From Cryptococcus deneoformans JEC21 (Eukaryota > Basidiomycota > Tremellomycetes > Tremellales > Cryptococcaceae), in the NCBI RefSeq assembly GCF_000091045.1, contig NC_006694.1, positions 196,001 through 260,000 on the forward strand: 64,000 bases of DNA, written 5' to 3'. Every line of letters begins with the position of its first letter. Position 1 is the stretch's first letter. Shown here piece after piece: positions 22,427-34,015 of the stretch. The translations under genes were made by a program, and so were the position numbers. Below the pieces are notes generated by a model. It had not been told where the DNA came from. It saw only the letters and a program-made list of their open reading frames with translations, and searched no databases.

Positions 22427-23081
22427 GACGATAGATTATGTATAAGGGGTAACAGGTATATAGTAGAAGGTTTATTTGATGGTAGAAACTGAAGATGTGA
22501 TCGAATGCGCGTGTTGTTGTGGGGATTGTGGAAAGTAAGGGCCCATGTCCGTCTTCAAATAGGTGTGGGAGATAGTAGATAGCAGCCGGGATAATCTCCA
22601 CAAAACGACTCAGCAGGTGACAGATAAAGTAGCGTCGGATTCCCCGGTCAATAGACCGAGGCGCAGGCCAAGCCCCGATAGGTAATTACCGATCCGCCGC
22701 TTGTCAACTAGTTGCCGAAAAAAGTAATTCTTCCAACTTGCAGCACCCTTGCCGACGCTTGATAAGGAGATAACGAGATTCTTGATGGGTTATGATTCGC
22801 TTCGCTAGTCGCTGCAGAGGTCGTGCACGAATTCACATTAGCAGGCGACCAATCTGCTGATTGGGATGTTAAGCGCTGCATGCGTGACCAATTCGCGTGC
22901 ATGTTTAGGCCAGCCGAGCGAGGTTGCCCGGCATTTTCGACTCACTGTGGCCGCAGGCCGTGCATACTTGCTATGTATAGCTTTAAAGCCCATAAATTAA
23001 CGTACTTCCTTTCTCCAGAAGAATCAACCACATTCTTATCTTCTGCATTCTATCCGAGTTATTCACTCGACCATAATCATA
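22427..23081. promoter_or_regulatory. Shared divergent promoter: HAD hydrolase / class III aminotransferase
   Basis: About 650 bases between opposite start codons. Visible palindromes: CGGTC-AATA-GACCG at 22645-22658 and GGTAATTACC at 22681-22690. CCGACGC occurs at about 22752 and in reverse as GCGTCGG at about 22633, resembling the CCG/CGG elements in the two neighbouring divergent promoters. A CT-rich leader precedes the aminotransferase ATG. Confidence 0.5.
22645..22658. promoter_or_regulatory. Inverted repeat CGGTC-N4-GACCG
   Basis: Perfect five-base inverted repeat with four-base spacer in the HAD/aminotransferase divergent promoter; candidate dimer site. Confidence 0.4.
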
Positions 23082-24844
23082 ATGCCTTCCTTCGAGCCTG
23101 CTGTTTCTTCTCACATCGCTCCCCTCCCTTCGGCATCAAAGCCTCTTCCGTTAACCACCTCTACCGAGGGCCTTCAGGCTCTCGCTGACAAGCACATCAC
23201 CAAGGGACTTGGTAGACTCCGAGACCATGTTTTCAAAGAGGGCAAAGGTCTTCGAGTCCTGACAACCGCAAGTTCCATTCCGCGCACTTAACTCCAAAAA
23301 ACAAGGCTGACCGGAGGATTGTCTTGATCAGGAAAACCAAAAACTCCTCGACTTCACCTCTGGTATTGGAGTCACTTCCCTGGGCCATGCTCATCCCGAC
23401 GTTACGGCTGCCATTATCTCCCAAGCACAATCCATCATTCATGTCCAATGCGCTATCGGTCTCTCCGAGCCATACGTGCAATTGGTCGAGTCATTGCTGA
23501 CTATGATGCCTGACCCAAGCTTGGACAGCTTCTTCTTCTGGAATTCTGGATCTGAAGCAATCGAGGCCGCCATAAAGGTCTCCAGGACCAAGACGAAGAG
23601 GAACAACATTGTGGTAATGCAGGGTGGTTACCATGGTGAGTTATACACCGGGTACTATGTCAAAGGGTAATATGCTGACATTGGCCTTCTTAGGGCGAAC
23701 TTCTGGCGCTGCGGCCTTGACTCGATCCAAGACTTCTTTCTTTAGGGGCACTGGGCCTTTGATGGTGAGTGGTGATACGATTAGACGAGTTTTTCCAAAG
23801 CTAACAGCCTCACAGCCATGCGTCTACACCACTCCTTTCCCTTACTGGCACGCAATGGGTCTTCCCAAAGACACTCCTGAGGAAGTCCTCATTGAACAAG
23901 CCATTTTGGGCATCGAAAACTTGCTTCAACAGCAGACTGCTCCCGAAGACACTGCTGCCATCTTCCTTGAGCCTGTCATCGGCGAGGGTGGATACATTCC
24001 TGCTCCCACCGCTTATGTTAAGCACTTACGAAAGCTTTGTGACAAGTATGGTATCATGCTCGTGATTGGTGAGTACACTAAGAAATGGGTATGCAAAAAG
24101 CTGACCAGAAGCAAAGACGAGATTCAAACAGGTTTCGGACGTACAGGAAAGACTTTCGCCATCGAGCACACTGGTGTCACACCCGACATCATGGTCTACG
24201 CCAAAGGTTTCGCCAACGGAATGCCTATCTCTGGTATTGTTACCAGAAAGGAGATCATGGACGTTATGGCTCCTGGTTCTTTGGTAAGTCACAGACCGTT
24301 TTTATTCCTTTATGGCCTGACTGACTTTTGGTATAGGGGGGCACTTACTCTGGTAACGTGGTCGCATGTGCTGCCGCTCTCGCCACTACTCGATACATGC
24401 GTACTCATGATATCCTTGGCAACGTCCAAGCTCGATCCGAGCAGCTTTTCAAGGGCCTCCGCGAGATCCAGGAAGACGAGGCCAACGGTGGCTGGATGAT
24501 AGAGGAGGTTCGAGGCAAGGGTGTATGTAAATCTGTCGGCGATGATTCATGCCATGTACTGACAGAATTGTTTCCCACAGCTCATGATTGCCATCGAGTT
24601 CAAAGACCCTAACTCTAAACTCACTTCATCCCATAACCGCGGCGATATTTCTCTTCCTGGTAACCTTAACAAGCTCGTCCAAGACGCTTGTTACGACAGA
24701 GGGTTGCTCGTCCTCACTACAAGTATCTACCCTGTCCTGCGATTGATCCCTGCTTTGGTTCTGAGTGAAGAGGAAGTGGATGAGGCTTTAAAGATTATTA
24801 AGGAATCTGTGAAGGAGGTTGCTAGTGTCATCGAGGGAAACTAA
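23082..24844 (+). CDS. Class III PLP aminotransferase, 4-aminobutyrate aminotransferase-like (476 aa)
   Basis: Seven exons (23082-23267, 23332-23635, 23694-23764, 23816-24068, 24117-24283, 24337-24522, 24581-24844) give 477 codons. Signature parts in order: FTSGIGVTSLGHAHPDV, FFFWNSGSEAIEAAIK (phosphate-binding), IFLEPVIGEGG, LVIDEIQTGFGRTGK and DIMVYAKGFANGMP, where the AK lysine forms the PLP Schiff base, then GTYSGNVVACAAA. It should transfer the amino group of GABA or another omega-amino acid or amine to a keto acid, giving a semialdehyde. Intron 1 begins with GC instead of GT (23268, GCAAGT). The succinate-semialdehyde-type dehydrogenase 2.3 kb downstream would use its product. No clear mitochondrial presequence. 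Confidence 0.9.
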
Positions 24845-25217
24845 TAGAAGTTCAACAAGTGTTTATAAATTGTAGTCTGATTTCGGTTACCTCATGTATG
24901 GAGACTTTTCAATGGTAATGATGATGGTATCTGTTCTTTATAATCCTACTTAACTACAGTGCCATCATTACAGTCTGGCGGCTCAAAAGAAAGTATGGAG
25001 AATGTGATAGAATTCAATAATCTTTCCAGGACAAAAGATAAATGACATGATACATAAATTTACCTCAAGAAAAAATAATCTGTTACTAACACGGTTGGAA
25101 TGACAAGCACGGTTGTGGGACATTGGTGGTTTTACGCTGGGACTTATTCAGAGGAACTTCAGATAGGATGTCGACCTATTCGAGGGAGTCAAAGGCGAAA
25201 GAATGCATGGTTATAGT
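24845..25217. other. Convergent 3' intergenic stretch
   Basis: Between the stops of the aminotransferase (+) and the beta-decarboxylating dehydrogenase (-); AT-rich, nothing recognised. Confidence 0.5.
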
Positions 25218-26564
25218 TTAGAGGGTCTCCAGAATCTTACAAACGGCCTCTGTAACCTGACTTGTCTTCAATTTCCCTCCCAAATCACCTGTTGTCTGGC
25301 CATCCGCGATGCTCTGCTTACACGCCTTTTCTACCAAGTCTGCCGCCTCATTTTCTCCCAACCATCTCAGCATTTCAGCAGCGGACATGATTGCAGCAAT
25401 GGGATTGGCGAGATCCTTTCCCATGATATCGAATGCAGCACCGTGAACAGGTTCGAACAGAGAAGGTGAAGTGCGAGTGGGATCAAGAGAGGCAGAATGG
25501 GCAATACCGATAGATCCAGAAAGTCCGGCAGCCAGGTCAGACAAGATGCTAGGGATGGTGTTAATGACTGGTCGTAAGATCACCCACTGATGGGCAACAC
25601 TCACTCTCCGTGCAAGTTTGTAGTAACTATAGTATCGAGACTGGTGGGCTTGGCAACCATCCTTACAGTCATGGCGTCGACCTTCAGAATGATTAGAATC
25701 CTTGCATTTTCTCCTTTTGATTAGTAAGATTACACTTACCAGCATCTTATCCCATTTGACGTCTGGGAAGTCCTTTGACACAATTTCCGCAACCTCGTCC
25801 CACAAAAGCAATCCATAACGCTAAACCAAAGATTAGCAAGGCATTTCATTATTTAATATTAATATACTTACTTGGGCATTGCTCTTGGAAACTACCGTCA
25901 AAAACTTCTTCGGTCGACTTTGAGCAGTCTCGAAAGCGAAACGCATAACTCTTTCGACACCTTTCCTGGTGAACACTGCCAACTCGGTCGCCACTTCCCA
26001 TTCCGTACCGACGTGCGTTCTACCTCCTTGTCCCGCATATTCACCCTCGGTGTTCTCACGGACAATAATCCAATCGAGATCCCCAGGCTTAGTGCCTACT
26101 ATACGTGAAGGGATACCGGGGAGTATAGAGGATGGTCGGATATTGACGTATTGTTGGAAAGTCTGCCGCATGGGCAAGATAAGCTCCCATAGAGAGATGT
26201 GATCCGGAACGTCTGGATCACCGACCGCACCAAAGAAGATGGCATCAGACTTTCGAAGGTGGTCAAGCCATCCCGCGGGGGTATAGGAGCCCTGAGCCTT
26301 ATATCGGGCGCCTGACAAACTGTAAGCTAATGGCTATTTAGAAACAAGAGTTATACTCACTTCCATAATCGAGTTCATCAAAAGAGAGCTCGAAGCCTCC
26401 TACTTTCTTCTGGACAGCCCTAAGGACCTTCAAAGTGGATGCTGTAACTTCTATTCCGATGCCTACCCCAAAAAGTCAGCTAGAAAGTAATGCGCGTAAT
26501 TGCAAGAATGCTCACCATCGCCGGGAATGACAGCAATGTTGTGTTGTCGAGAGTTGCTAGGCAT
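25218..26564 (-). CDS. Beta-decarboxylating dehydrogenase, tartrate/D-malate dehydrogenase-like
   Basis: Minus-strand gene of about six exons starting MPSNSRQHNIAVIPGDGIG, the N-terminal nucleotide/substrate loop of the isocitrate/isopropylmalate dehydrogenase family. Further motifs: FFGAVGDPDVPDHISLWEL, NIRPSSILPGI, VRENTEGEYAGQGGR, TTNLHGDILSDLAAGL with the metal-binding aspartates, and PSLFEPVHGAAFDIMGKD. The DPDVPDHISLW and FEPVHG forms point to the tartrate dehydrogenase/decarboxylase (TtuC, D-malate) branch rather than leucine biosynthesis. It would oxidise a 2-hydroxy dicarboxylate with NAD+ and divalent metal. It shares a ~620-base divergent promoter with the aldehyde dehydrogenase. 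Confidence 0.85.
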
Positions 26565-27181
26565 CTTGAAAGAAACAGATGGTGCTAGTTTTCAGCGAGA
26601 CTAAGGAATTAAATTGCAGAAAGATAGCGAGGGGGACATTGAAAAGCTTGTGAACTTGCTGTTCATCTCTTGTAGGAGCTGCTTGACACGCTGCTTGACA
26701 AACGTGTCCTTTCTTACATCAGCTGTCGGCAACTTGATCGGCCTGCGCTCGCTTGGAGCAGTTGACAGTCTTATCGAGCCAGATCTTGAGCTTGATCCGG
26801 AGTGGAGAAAGCGTCGGTAGTTCGCGGAAGAGCAGGGGCGACGGAGGCGAGCGAGACTGTGACGCACACGGCCCGGCCTTGTTGTTGTTGTTGACGGCGC
26901 TTATGACTGTGCAGTCCAGGTCACGTGCCCGTCGGAGGACTTTCCCAATAGCCGATATCACTAGGTACAGTATTAGCGATTAATTTGCCGTCGGCAAAAC
27001 ATGTTCGGTCTATTTTCGCTTCGGAAGGCCGGCTGCAAACGGACATGGGAACTTCTGAATGTATAGTGATATGTGAAAGGCAAGGACCCTTTGCGGTTGT
27101 ATACATCATAAGAGCTCACTCAAACATCATCGATTTCTCAATTCCTCTCTCTCATCTGACAGGAAGATTATCTCCAACACA
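26565..27181. promoter_or_regulatory. Shared divergent promoter: tartrate-type dehydrogenase / SSADH-like
   Basis: About 620 bases between opposite start codons. Holds TTTGCCG-T-CGGCAAA at 26984-26998, an odd-centred palindrome with a CCG-N-CGG core, the clearest candidate regulator site in the block. Another TGTCGGCAA lies at about 26722. Confidence 0.55.
26984..26998. promoter_or_regulatory. Palindrome TTTGCCGTCGGCAAA, candidate zinc-cluster site
   Basis: Fifteen bases symmetric around one central base, core CCG-T-CGG. The same GCCGACGG core (reverse reading) occurs at 19128-19135 upstream of the FAD oxidoreductase. Zn2Cys6 dimers bind paired CGG triplets; binding by the local regulator is inference. 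Confidence 0.45.
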
Positions 27182-29148
27182 ATGCCGAGCCTTACTCAAA
27201 CTAAAGACCTTGCCGTGAGTGTAGCTAGGCCGTGCGTGACCAATCGAACGCAGCTCACATTTGTCCTTTACCCAAGTCCTTGCTCTCAGATGCTTCCCAT
27301 TTCAAGCAGAAGGGGTACATCAATGGCGAATGGGTATCTGCTTCTGATGGGGCTACTTTTCCCTTGTATAACCCTGCGACTGGCGCCAAACTTGCCGACA
27401 TGCCTCATATGCCACGCTCTCAGGTCGCCGAGGCTATCGTAAGTTCATGTCTGCTGCGACTACATAAAAAATGCCATCAATAACATCTCTGACCCTTTCT
27501 TTTTTCAATCTAGAATGCCGCCAAAGCTGCTTTTCCAGCGTGGGCCGCTCTCACCGCTTACCAAAGACAGAACTACTTGTTAAAGCTGTTCAAGGAGATG
27601 GAGGAGCACAGCGAGGATCTGGCTATCATTCTTTGTACGGAGAACGGAAAGCCTTTGGCCGAGAGTCGAGTAGAGATTTCTTATGGAGCTTCCTTCTTGA
27701 CTTGGAATGCCGCTGAAGCACTGAGGTATGTCATAAATTAAGGTCTGTACAGTGATTGCACTAACAGGATTATAGAACCTACGGCCAGACCATCCCCAGT
27801 CCTTTCCCTGGGACACGCAACACTGTTATCAAGCAACCGATCGGCGTCTGTGGCTTGATCACCCCCTGGTGAGTGACCGATGTGACCGATCATTTCTACC
27901 TCAAAATCCACATACTCATTGCTTCATGGTACAGGAATTTCCCCAATGCCATGATCACCCGTAAAATGGCTCCTGCTCTCGCTGCAGGCTGTACCGTCGT
28001 CATCAAAGCTCCCGCCGAGACTCCCTTATCCGCTCTCGCCATGTGTGTCCTTTGCGAGCGTGTTGGTATCCCCCCTGGTGTCGTTAACGTTGTGACCATG
28101 GACAAAGGGCAGAGAGAAATGGCTGCGGGTCTTGAGCTCTGTGAGAAGTGAGTGATAAATCTTGGCCTCAGATGGCCCGATGCACTGTAGCTGATTGTGA
28201 TGCAGCGTCAAGGTCTCCAAAATTTCATTTACCGGATCAACTCCTGTTGGTCGACTCCTCATGAAGCAAAGTAGCGGAACGCTCAAGAAGCTGTCGTTTG
28301 AATTGGGGGGAAACGCAGCGTGAGCACCCTCACAGGAATGACTCGGACCGCTTCTAATAAACATCAGGTTCATCATATTTGACGATGCCGATCTCGACTT
28401 GGCAGTCAATGGCGTCATTTTATCCAAGTTCCGTGCCGCTGGGCAGACATGTATCTGCGCTGTGAGTGACTACCATTGAATCCAGCGTACTATGCTTACA
28501 CTCTCTTTAGAACCGTATATTTGTCCATTCCAAGATTTACGATGACTTTGCCAGACGATTGGTCGAGCGAGTCAAAGCGTTCAAAGTCGGCAACGGTATC
28601 GAGGAAGGTGTTACTATTGGTCCCCTTGTCTCACAACGAGGTGTGGAAAAAGTCGAGCGACATGTGCAAGACGCAGTCGGTCTTGGAGCAAAGGTTCTTG
28701 TTGGAGGCAAGCGAATCGATAAGGGCGAAGGGTCATGCTTCTACGAACCCACAGTCCTCGTTGATGTACCTCGACAATGTGCCGTCTCAAACGAAGAAAC
28801 TTTCGGCCCCCTTGCACCTCTATTCAAGTTTGACGATGAGGACGATGTTGTCGAGAGAGCCAACAGCAGTGAGGTCGGCCTTGCCGCGTACTTCTTCACC
28901 AAGGACCTTGCTAGGACACACCGAGTTGCAGAGAAGTTGGAGGTCGGGATGGTTGCTGTCAACACTGGTGCTATCGCGCAATCATGTGTACCCTTCGGTG
29001 GCGTGAAGCAAAGTGGGTTTGGAAGGGAAGGCGGCCCTTCTGGCATTGACGAGTTCATGGTGGAGAAGGTGAGTTTCCTGTACCTTCCCCACTTGATGGT
29101 ACCGTAATTAACACCGTTTATTAGCTCATCACCATCGGAGGTCTGTAG
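27182..29148 (+). CDS. Aldehyde dehydrogenase, succinate-semialdehyde dehydrogenase-like (500 aa)
   Basis: Nine exons (27182-27214, 27277-27438, 27514-27725, 27776-27868, 27935-28147, 28206-28319, 28368-28461, 28511-29068, 29125-29148) give 501 codons. Motifs: [12 protein letters not shown] at the N-terminus, GLITPWNFPNAM and the KAPAETP cofactor lysine, [11 protein letters not shown], the general-base glutamate in SFELGGNAA, the catalytic cysteine in [11 protein letters not shown], and [11 protein letters not shown]. The end [10 protein letters not shown] is typical of succinate-semialdehyde dehydrogenases (GabD/UGA2). It should oxidise succinate semialdehyde, or a related semialdehyde from the neighbouring aminotransferase, with NAD(P)+. 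Absence of an N-terminal extension suggests a cytosolic enzyme. Confidence 0.9.
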
Positions 29149-29633
29149 TTTTGGGTTCTTATTATATATGCATTATGCCAAAGTATTCTGGGCTTACCAC
29201 ATGACATTGCACTTGAGTTTCTACCAAATGAGTGCTGTTTTGGTAAGCGTACTGATGGACATGGTTGCAAGCAGTTTGGTGATGAACAACAAAGGAGGGA
29301 ATCCTGGGTATTATGACTCTGGGTTTTTTTTTTCCTTTCTTATTTTCCCTTTCGAGGCTGGTCGGGGAAGAAGGACCCCAAGTGCGAGCGGAGGTGGCTC
29401 ACGAAGACGGCGCTTCTTCGCGACGGCACCAGGCTCTACACAAGCCCCCTCCTCGCTTCCCTCCTCCTTTTGTAAGATTACATAATGTCACCCCCTCGGC
29501 TATCTGTTTGTGGCTTCCCGGTGCCGATGATTCCTTTGTACAGTACATCCGCCTGTATCGAACGAAAGTTCAGCTGTATCTTTGATTTTTTATTTCCAAA
29601 GCGATTGTACTATCTTAGAAATAGAAAGTCTGG
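29149..29633. other. Intergenic stretch upstream of SELO
   Basis: Pyrimidine-rich tracts (about 29320-29350, 29450-29470) and presumably the SELO promoter; no supported gene. Confidence 0.5.
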
Positions 29634-31991
29634 ATGACCTCTTCAAAGCCTCTGCATCAGCTGCCATTTGCAGCCAGAACCCTACAGTCTTCTGTACCCC
29701 AGCTTCCCCTCTCCTCGCAGCCATCCGCCCAACGCCGCTCCACAATCTTCAAAAGTTCTACTCCCGGAATATGGGCTCGAGTAAATCCCATGTGGGCTCC
29801 GTGGCCTATTCGAGTCAGTAAAGAGGAAGCTGAAGATTTGGGTATTAACGTAGAGAAAGGCGAGAAAATTGATGCGGAGGATATTATGAAAAGCTGGGAG
29901 CCCTGTGAGGTGCTCGAACAGGGTGCAGAGAATGGACTGGACGTGAAGAGTTCGAAGAGAAGGGTGAAGCTTGACCCGGTCATATTGGGTATTTCGCCTT
30001 CAGCTCTAAAGGATTCTTTGCCGCACCTTGATGTTGGTGACCTTCTGGAAATTTGCAAGACTGGTGAACAACCTACCAGTGGCGATCCGGCGAGGGAAAT
30101 CTTCATTGACGTCCTATCTGGACGCAAAATTCTTGCGTCGGATTCTTACGGCCCATGGGCGACCAGATACTCGGGGCATCAATTTGGAGGATGGGCTGGT
30201 CAACTAGGAGATGGTAGAGCCGTTTCGGTTCTGGAAACTGAGAGCGAACAAGGTGGTCGGCAGGAGATCCAGCTCAAAGGCGCTGGACGTACACCCTTCT
30301 CAAGAGCTGATGATGGCTTGGCTCATTTACGAAGCGGCGTTAGAGAGTTCCTCGGCTGTGAAGGTATGTGTTTTTTTCCAACTATCGTATATTGTTGTGC
30401 TTAAGCGTGACGGCTAGCTGTTGCTGCGCTCGGTATTCCTACAACGCGGGCTCTCACCCTTCTCACCATTCCCCTCCCGTACCTCCCAGTTTTCCGAGAA
30501 GGAACTATTCACCCTTCCTCTCTTTTGACCCGTGTTGCACCTTCTTTCATTCGAGTAGGTCATTTCGAGGCGCTCAATCCACCATCTTCGGCAGCGGGTG
30601 GGAAGCAGTTCTTCGTAGGAGGTGGCGGTTGGGTAGATGACCAAACGGATGAAGAGGGCGAAGACGAAGGGAATGGGAATTTTGAAGGTCTGAGGGACCT
30701 AGGAGAGTGGATGAAGGAGATTATGGAGGTCAAAGAAGGGTGGAAATCATGGGTCGACGAGGTGATCAAGAAAAATGCGGAGATGGTCGCCAAATGGCAG
30801 GTATATGGCTATATGAATGGGGTGATCAACACCGATAACGTGACCCTCATGGGTATCACGATTGATTATGGCCCTTATGCTTTCATGGATGTATTTGACC
30901 AGAAACACATCTCAAGTGAGTTTTCGAGAAAAGCAGCATTTTTATCTATTCGCTAATAACGCTTTGCAGATCAATCAGACCCTACCGGGATGTATGCCTA
31001 TCGTAATCAAGTATCTCGCGTCCAATTCGCACTGTCCAAATTCATCGACTCTGTATCCCCTTTACTCGGCTACGAATCAATCCACGGCGACATCCCTAAA
31101 GGATGGAGTGAGGGCAAGACTAAAGAAGACATCAAAGAATGGAGTGAAAAAGGCAAAGAGGTCATGAAGGGCTGGGAAAAGAGCTTTGAAGAGTATGAGG
31201 AAGAATCTGAGATGAATGGATGGTATCAGGCAAGTCCGCCAGCACTGGACGCAGATCGAGGTGACAAAACTGACTAAGGAGTAGAGATTCGGTCTCAAGA
31301 CGAAACAGCAGTTCGATCAGCGTGATATCAAATACGACTTTCTAAACTATTTGCAACTTCACAATCTTGATTTCCACACGGCTTTCAGAGGCCTCTGCGA
31401 ATTTTCACCTACCAAAGCAAGTCAAGAAAGCGGAGATAAGTATATTAAGGAATTTGTTCCACACTGGGTGAAGTCAGCAGTTGACGAGTCTGCTTCCGAC
31501 GATTCCCTTAAATTGGTAGAAGGAGACTTTGTCCAATGGTTTGGGATGTACGCCAAGAGAGCGAACCTCGAGGACGAAAAATTTGCCTGGGGTACTACCG
31601 ATGACTGGGAACCCGCGCGCGCTGCGAATATGCGAAAGAAGAATCCTACATTCGTGCTTCGTCAATGGATCCTAGAGGAATTGCTTGGTAAGATGGAAGA
31701 AGCTCTTACGGATCCATACAAGGCTGCACAGAGTAAGGATGATGTGGACAAACAGAAGGTAGAGGAAGGGGTTAGAACTGCCAGAAGAGAGTTATGGAAG
31801 ATTCTTGAGGTGAGCACACAATGTGCCAAGAGCCACTTCTGTTGAGCTGACTTAAAATACAGATGGCCACCAAACCATTTGAGAACTGGGGGCAAGGTGA
31901 GGGGTCTCGAGAGGAGCTTGAAGCGCAGAGACGTTTATGCGGAGTTGGGGCAAAAGAGATGTTTGGTTACCAATGTGGTTGTTCTAGTTAG
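29634..31991 (+). CDS. Selenoprotein O homologue (SELO/YdiU protein adenylyltransferase), Cys form
   Basis: Five exons: 29634 to about 30363, about 30419 to 30914, about 30970 to 31229, 31285 to about 31808, and about 31862 to 31991. Motifs: [21 protein letters not shown] and [17 protein letters not shown] at the nucleotide pocket, then [18 protein letters not shown] with the metal-binding Asn/Asp, as in the pseudokinase-fold AMPylases. The C-terminus reads GYQCGCSS: the position that is selenocysteine in vertebrates is cysteine here, as expected in a fungus. The enzyme AMPylates proteins in mitochondria during redox stress. The N-terminal ~40 residues are Ser/Arg-rich with few acids and could be a presequence. 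Intron 3 (31230-31284) has a GC donor (GCAAGT). Confidence 0.92.
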
Positions 31992-32171
31992 TTTGATCAT
32001 TTGTACAAGCAGGCCCGTCCAGAAACATGTAGCGATAGTCGATCAAACTGCATATTTACCACTTCAACAAGGCCCAGAGTTTGTTACAGAACGCGTCGCT
32101 TGACAGGAGACCTCGATCTCTCGCGGCTGTTGCCACCATTAGCACAACCCGTCTTCAATCAGATGCAGCAC

Positions 32172-33542
32172 TTACTCGTAGCTCTTCTTCCTATCTCTGT
32201 CTCCTCCATACCTGCTGTCCCTCTCCCTGTCTCGGTCCCTATACCTGTCCCTATCCCTATCGTCATACCTATTTCTGTCATGTCTATCATCCCTATCTCT
32301 CTCTCGTTCCCTATACCTCTCCCTCTCCTTATCCCTTTCTTCCATCGCCCTCTCTTCCTTCAGATCCTCCACCAGCTCGCCAGCCTCGCGCTTCACCTTG
32401 TCGCCATGTCCCACAACGGGCATCTCTTCAACAGGGGGAACACGAGCGTGGTGGGGCGTGTGCGGCTCGTTGCCTGAAGGGCCCATAGGGGGGTTTAGCC
32501 CAGAACGAGGACCAGTGGGGGCAGCAGGTGCGGTGGCAGGGATGGCGGGGGCGGAGAACGGTAAAGGCTCATCCCCGTCAGCTCGAGGGGATTTGGGAGG
32601 GATGATGGGTATGGGTCGACCGGTCATGCGGGCTTCGGAGAAGGCACTGAGGATTTTACGGAGCTCGTGGTAACCCAAATGGAGCTTACCACCGAAGTGG
32701 TCGGCAAGACGTTTGTCAGAGTCAAGAACACTCAACATGGCACCCTTTATACATTTGTCAGTTGAGAGCCAATGGGGAAAAGGGATCAAACATACGCAAG
32801 TCTCGCAGACACGAAGCTTCTGGTGACCACTTGCACCAGCGTTTTCGTTGAGGTGCTGAAGATCCTTTTCTTTTTCGGCCTTCATAGCCTTGAGAGCGTC
32901 GACGGCGGCAAGTTTCTCCATAGACTCCTCAACCTTTCCTGCCTCACCAAGCGCCTCAATTTCCTCTGTACCACCTTGGATAGAAAGCTCAATTTCTCCA
33001 ATTTCCCTCATCTACACCTTATCAGTATTTCAACTCAGCTGGCCAGCAGACCCCACTCACGAGATCGACGGTCTTTCTGTTCTCTTCGGGTGTCTTTTCC
33101 AACTTTCTCTGACTCGCCCTTATCCTTCTGTCACAATCCTCCACAAATGAGTACAGGCTGTTTTCGTGCTCTTGTCTGAAAGCAGAGAGCCTGGGATCGT
33201 TGGGGTTCGCTTCGGCATGCTCTCGAAATTGTTTGAGGATACGGTCAGAATGAACCTTGGGGCATGGTCCAAGATCCATTTTCTATGACAGCTTCTATAA
33301 GACCGGTACATCTTTAACCTAAGCCATTGTAACTTACGGTGTTACCAAACAAGGTGTGCAGACATGTTCCGAAGAGGAAGTTCCTACAGACTTTTTCGTT
33401 CCACCAGTCGAGATTGACCGCCTGGATACCCATTGCTTCGGGGCCCATCATTTGCTGCAGAAGGTAAGAAAGGATTTCGCATATGCTCCGGTAACTTGCT
33501 CACCTCGAGGAGCCTTCTCTGTGCTTCGGCTAATCGACCCAT
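32172..33542 (-). CDS. LUC7: LUC7-like U1 snRNP splicing factor
   Basis: Start at 33542 (MGRLAEAQRRLLE); exons continue with QQMMGPEAMG, the first CCCH zinc finger (DWWNEKVCRNFLFGTCLHTLF...GPCPKVHS), a coiled-coil middle, and the second C2H2-type finger CETC...DSDKRLADHFGGKLHLGY. The tail is a long RD/RE-rich low-complexity segment ending RKKSYE. LUC7 stabilises U1 snRNP on 5' splice sites. The intron at 32745-32795 (51 bases, GTATGT...AAAG) lies immediately after CETC, is a multiple of three and has no stop, so its retention would insert 17 residues into the zinc finger. Convergent with SELO, stops 180 bases apart. Confidence 0.92.
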
Positions 33543-34015
33543 GTTGGATGTCTCAAATAGTCGTCGAATACATGCACTCGTTGATAAAATAGCAACACGA
33601 AGAAGTGGTGGACGGCGAGAGGAAGACGTTAAATGAGGGGATATATAGATTTGACCTAAGGCGACAGCTTCCGCGATACGCCGCTTCCGCTGAATTTTGC
33701 CCAGTCGGGCGCCTCATCTGTTGCTTTTTCGTAATCCATGGCTGAATAAATCAATAACCGTAATAACCCAGACAAGACGACGAGAGATTACAACAGTATC
33801 AGCTAGATGTAAAGGCTTCTATGGACATTACAACAACAAAAATCATGGCAACAGATTTTGCGCACCCCTTGACAGTACCCTCATTCAGTTAACTTCCTTT
33901 CACGGAGATGAGACTTTTCGGTAGGAGAAGCCGCGGGATTCCACAATGTTTTGCCATTTATAATCTATCAACTGGCCAAAGAACGACTTCTCACAAACAG
34001 TGAGGCACCAGAACA
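33543..34015. other. Intergenic stretch: LUC7 promoter and upstream of small membrane gene
   Basis: No supported coding frame; bidirectional promoter for LUC7 (-) and the 83-residue gene (+). Confidence 0.5.
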
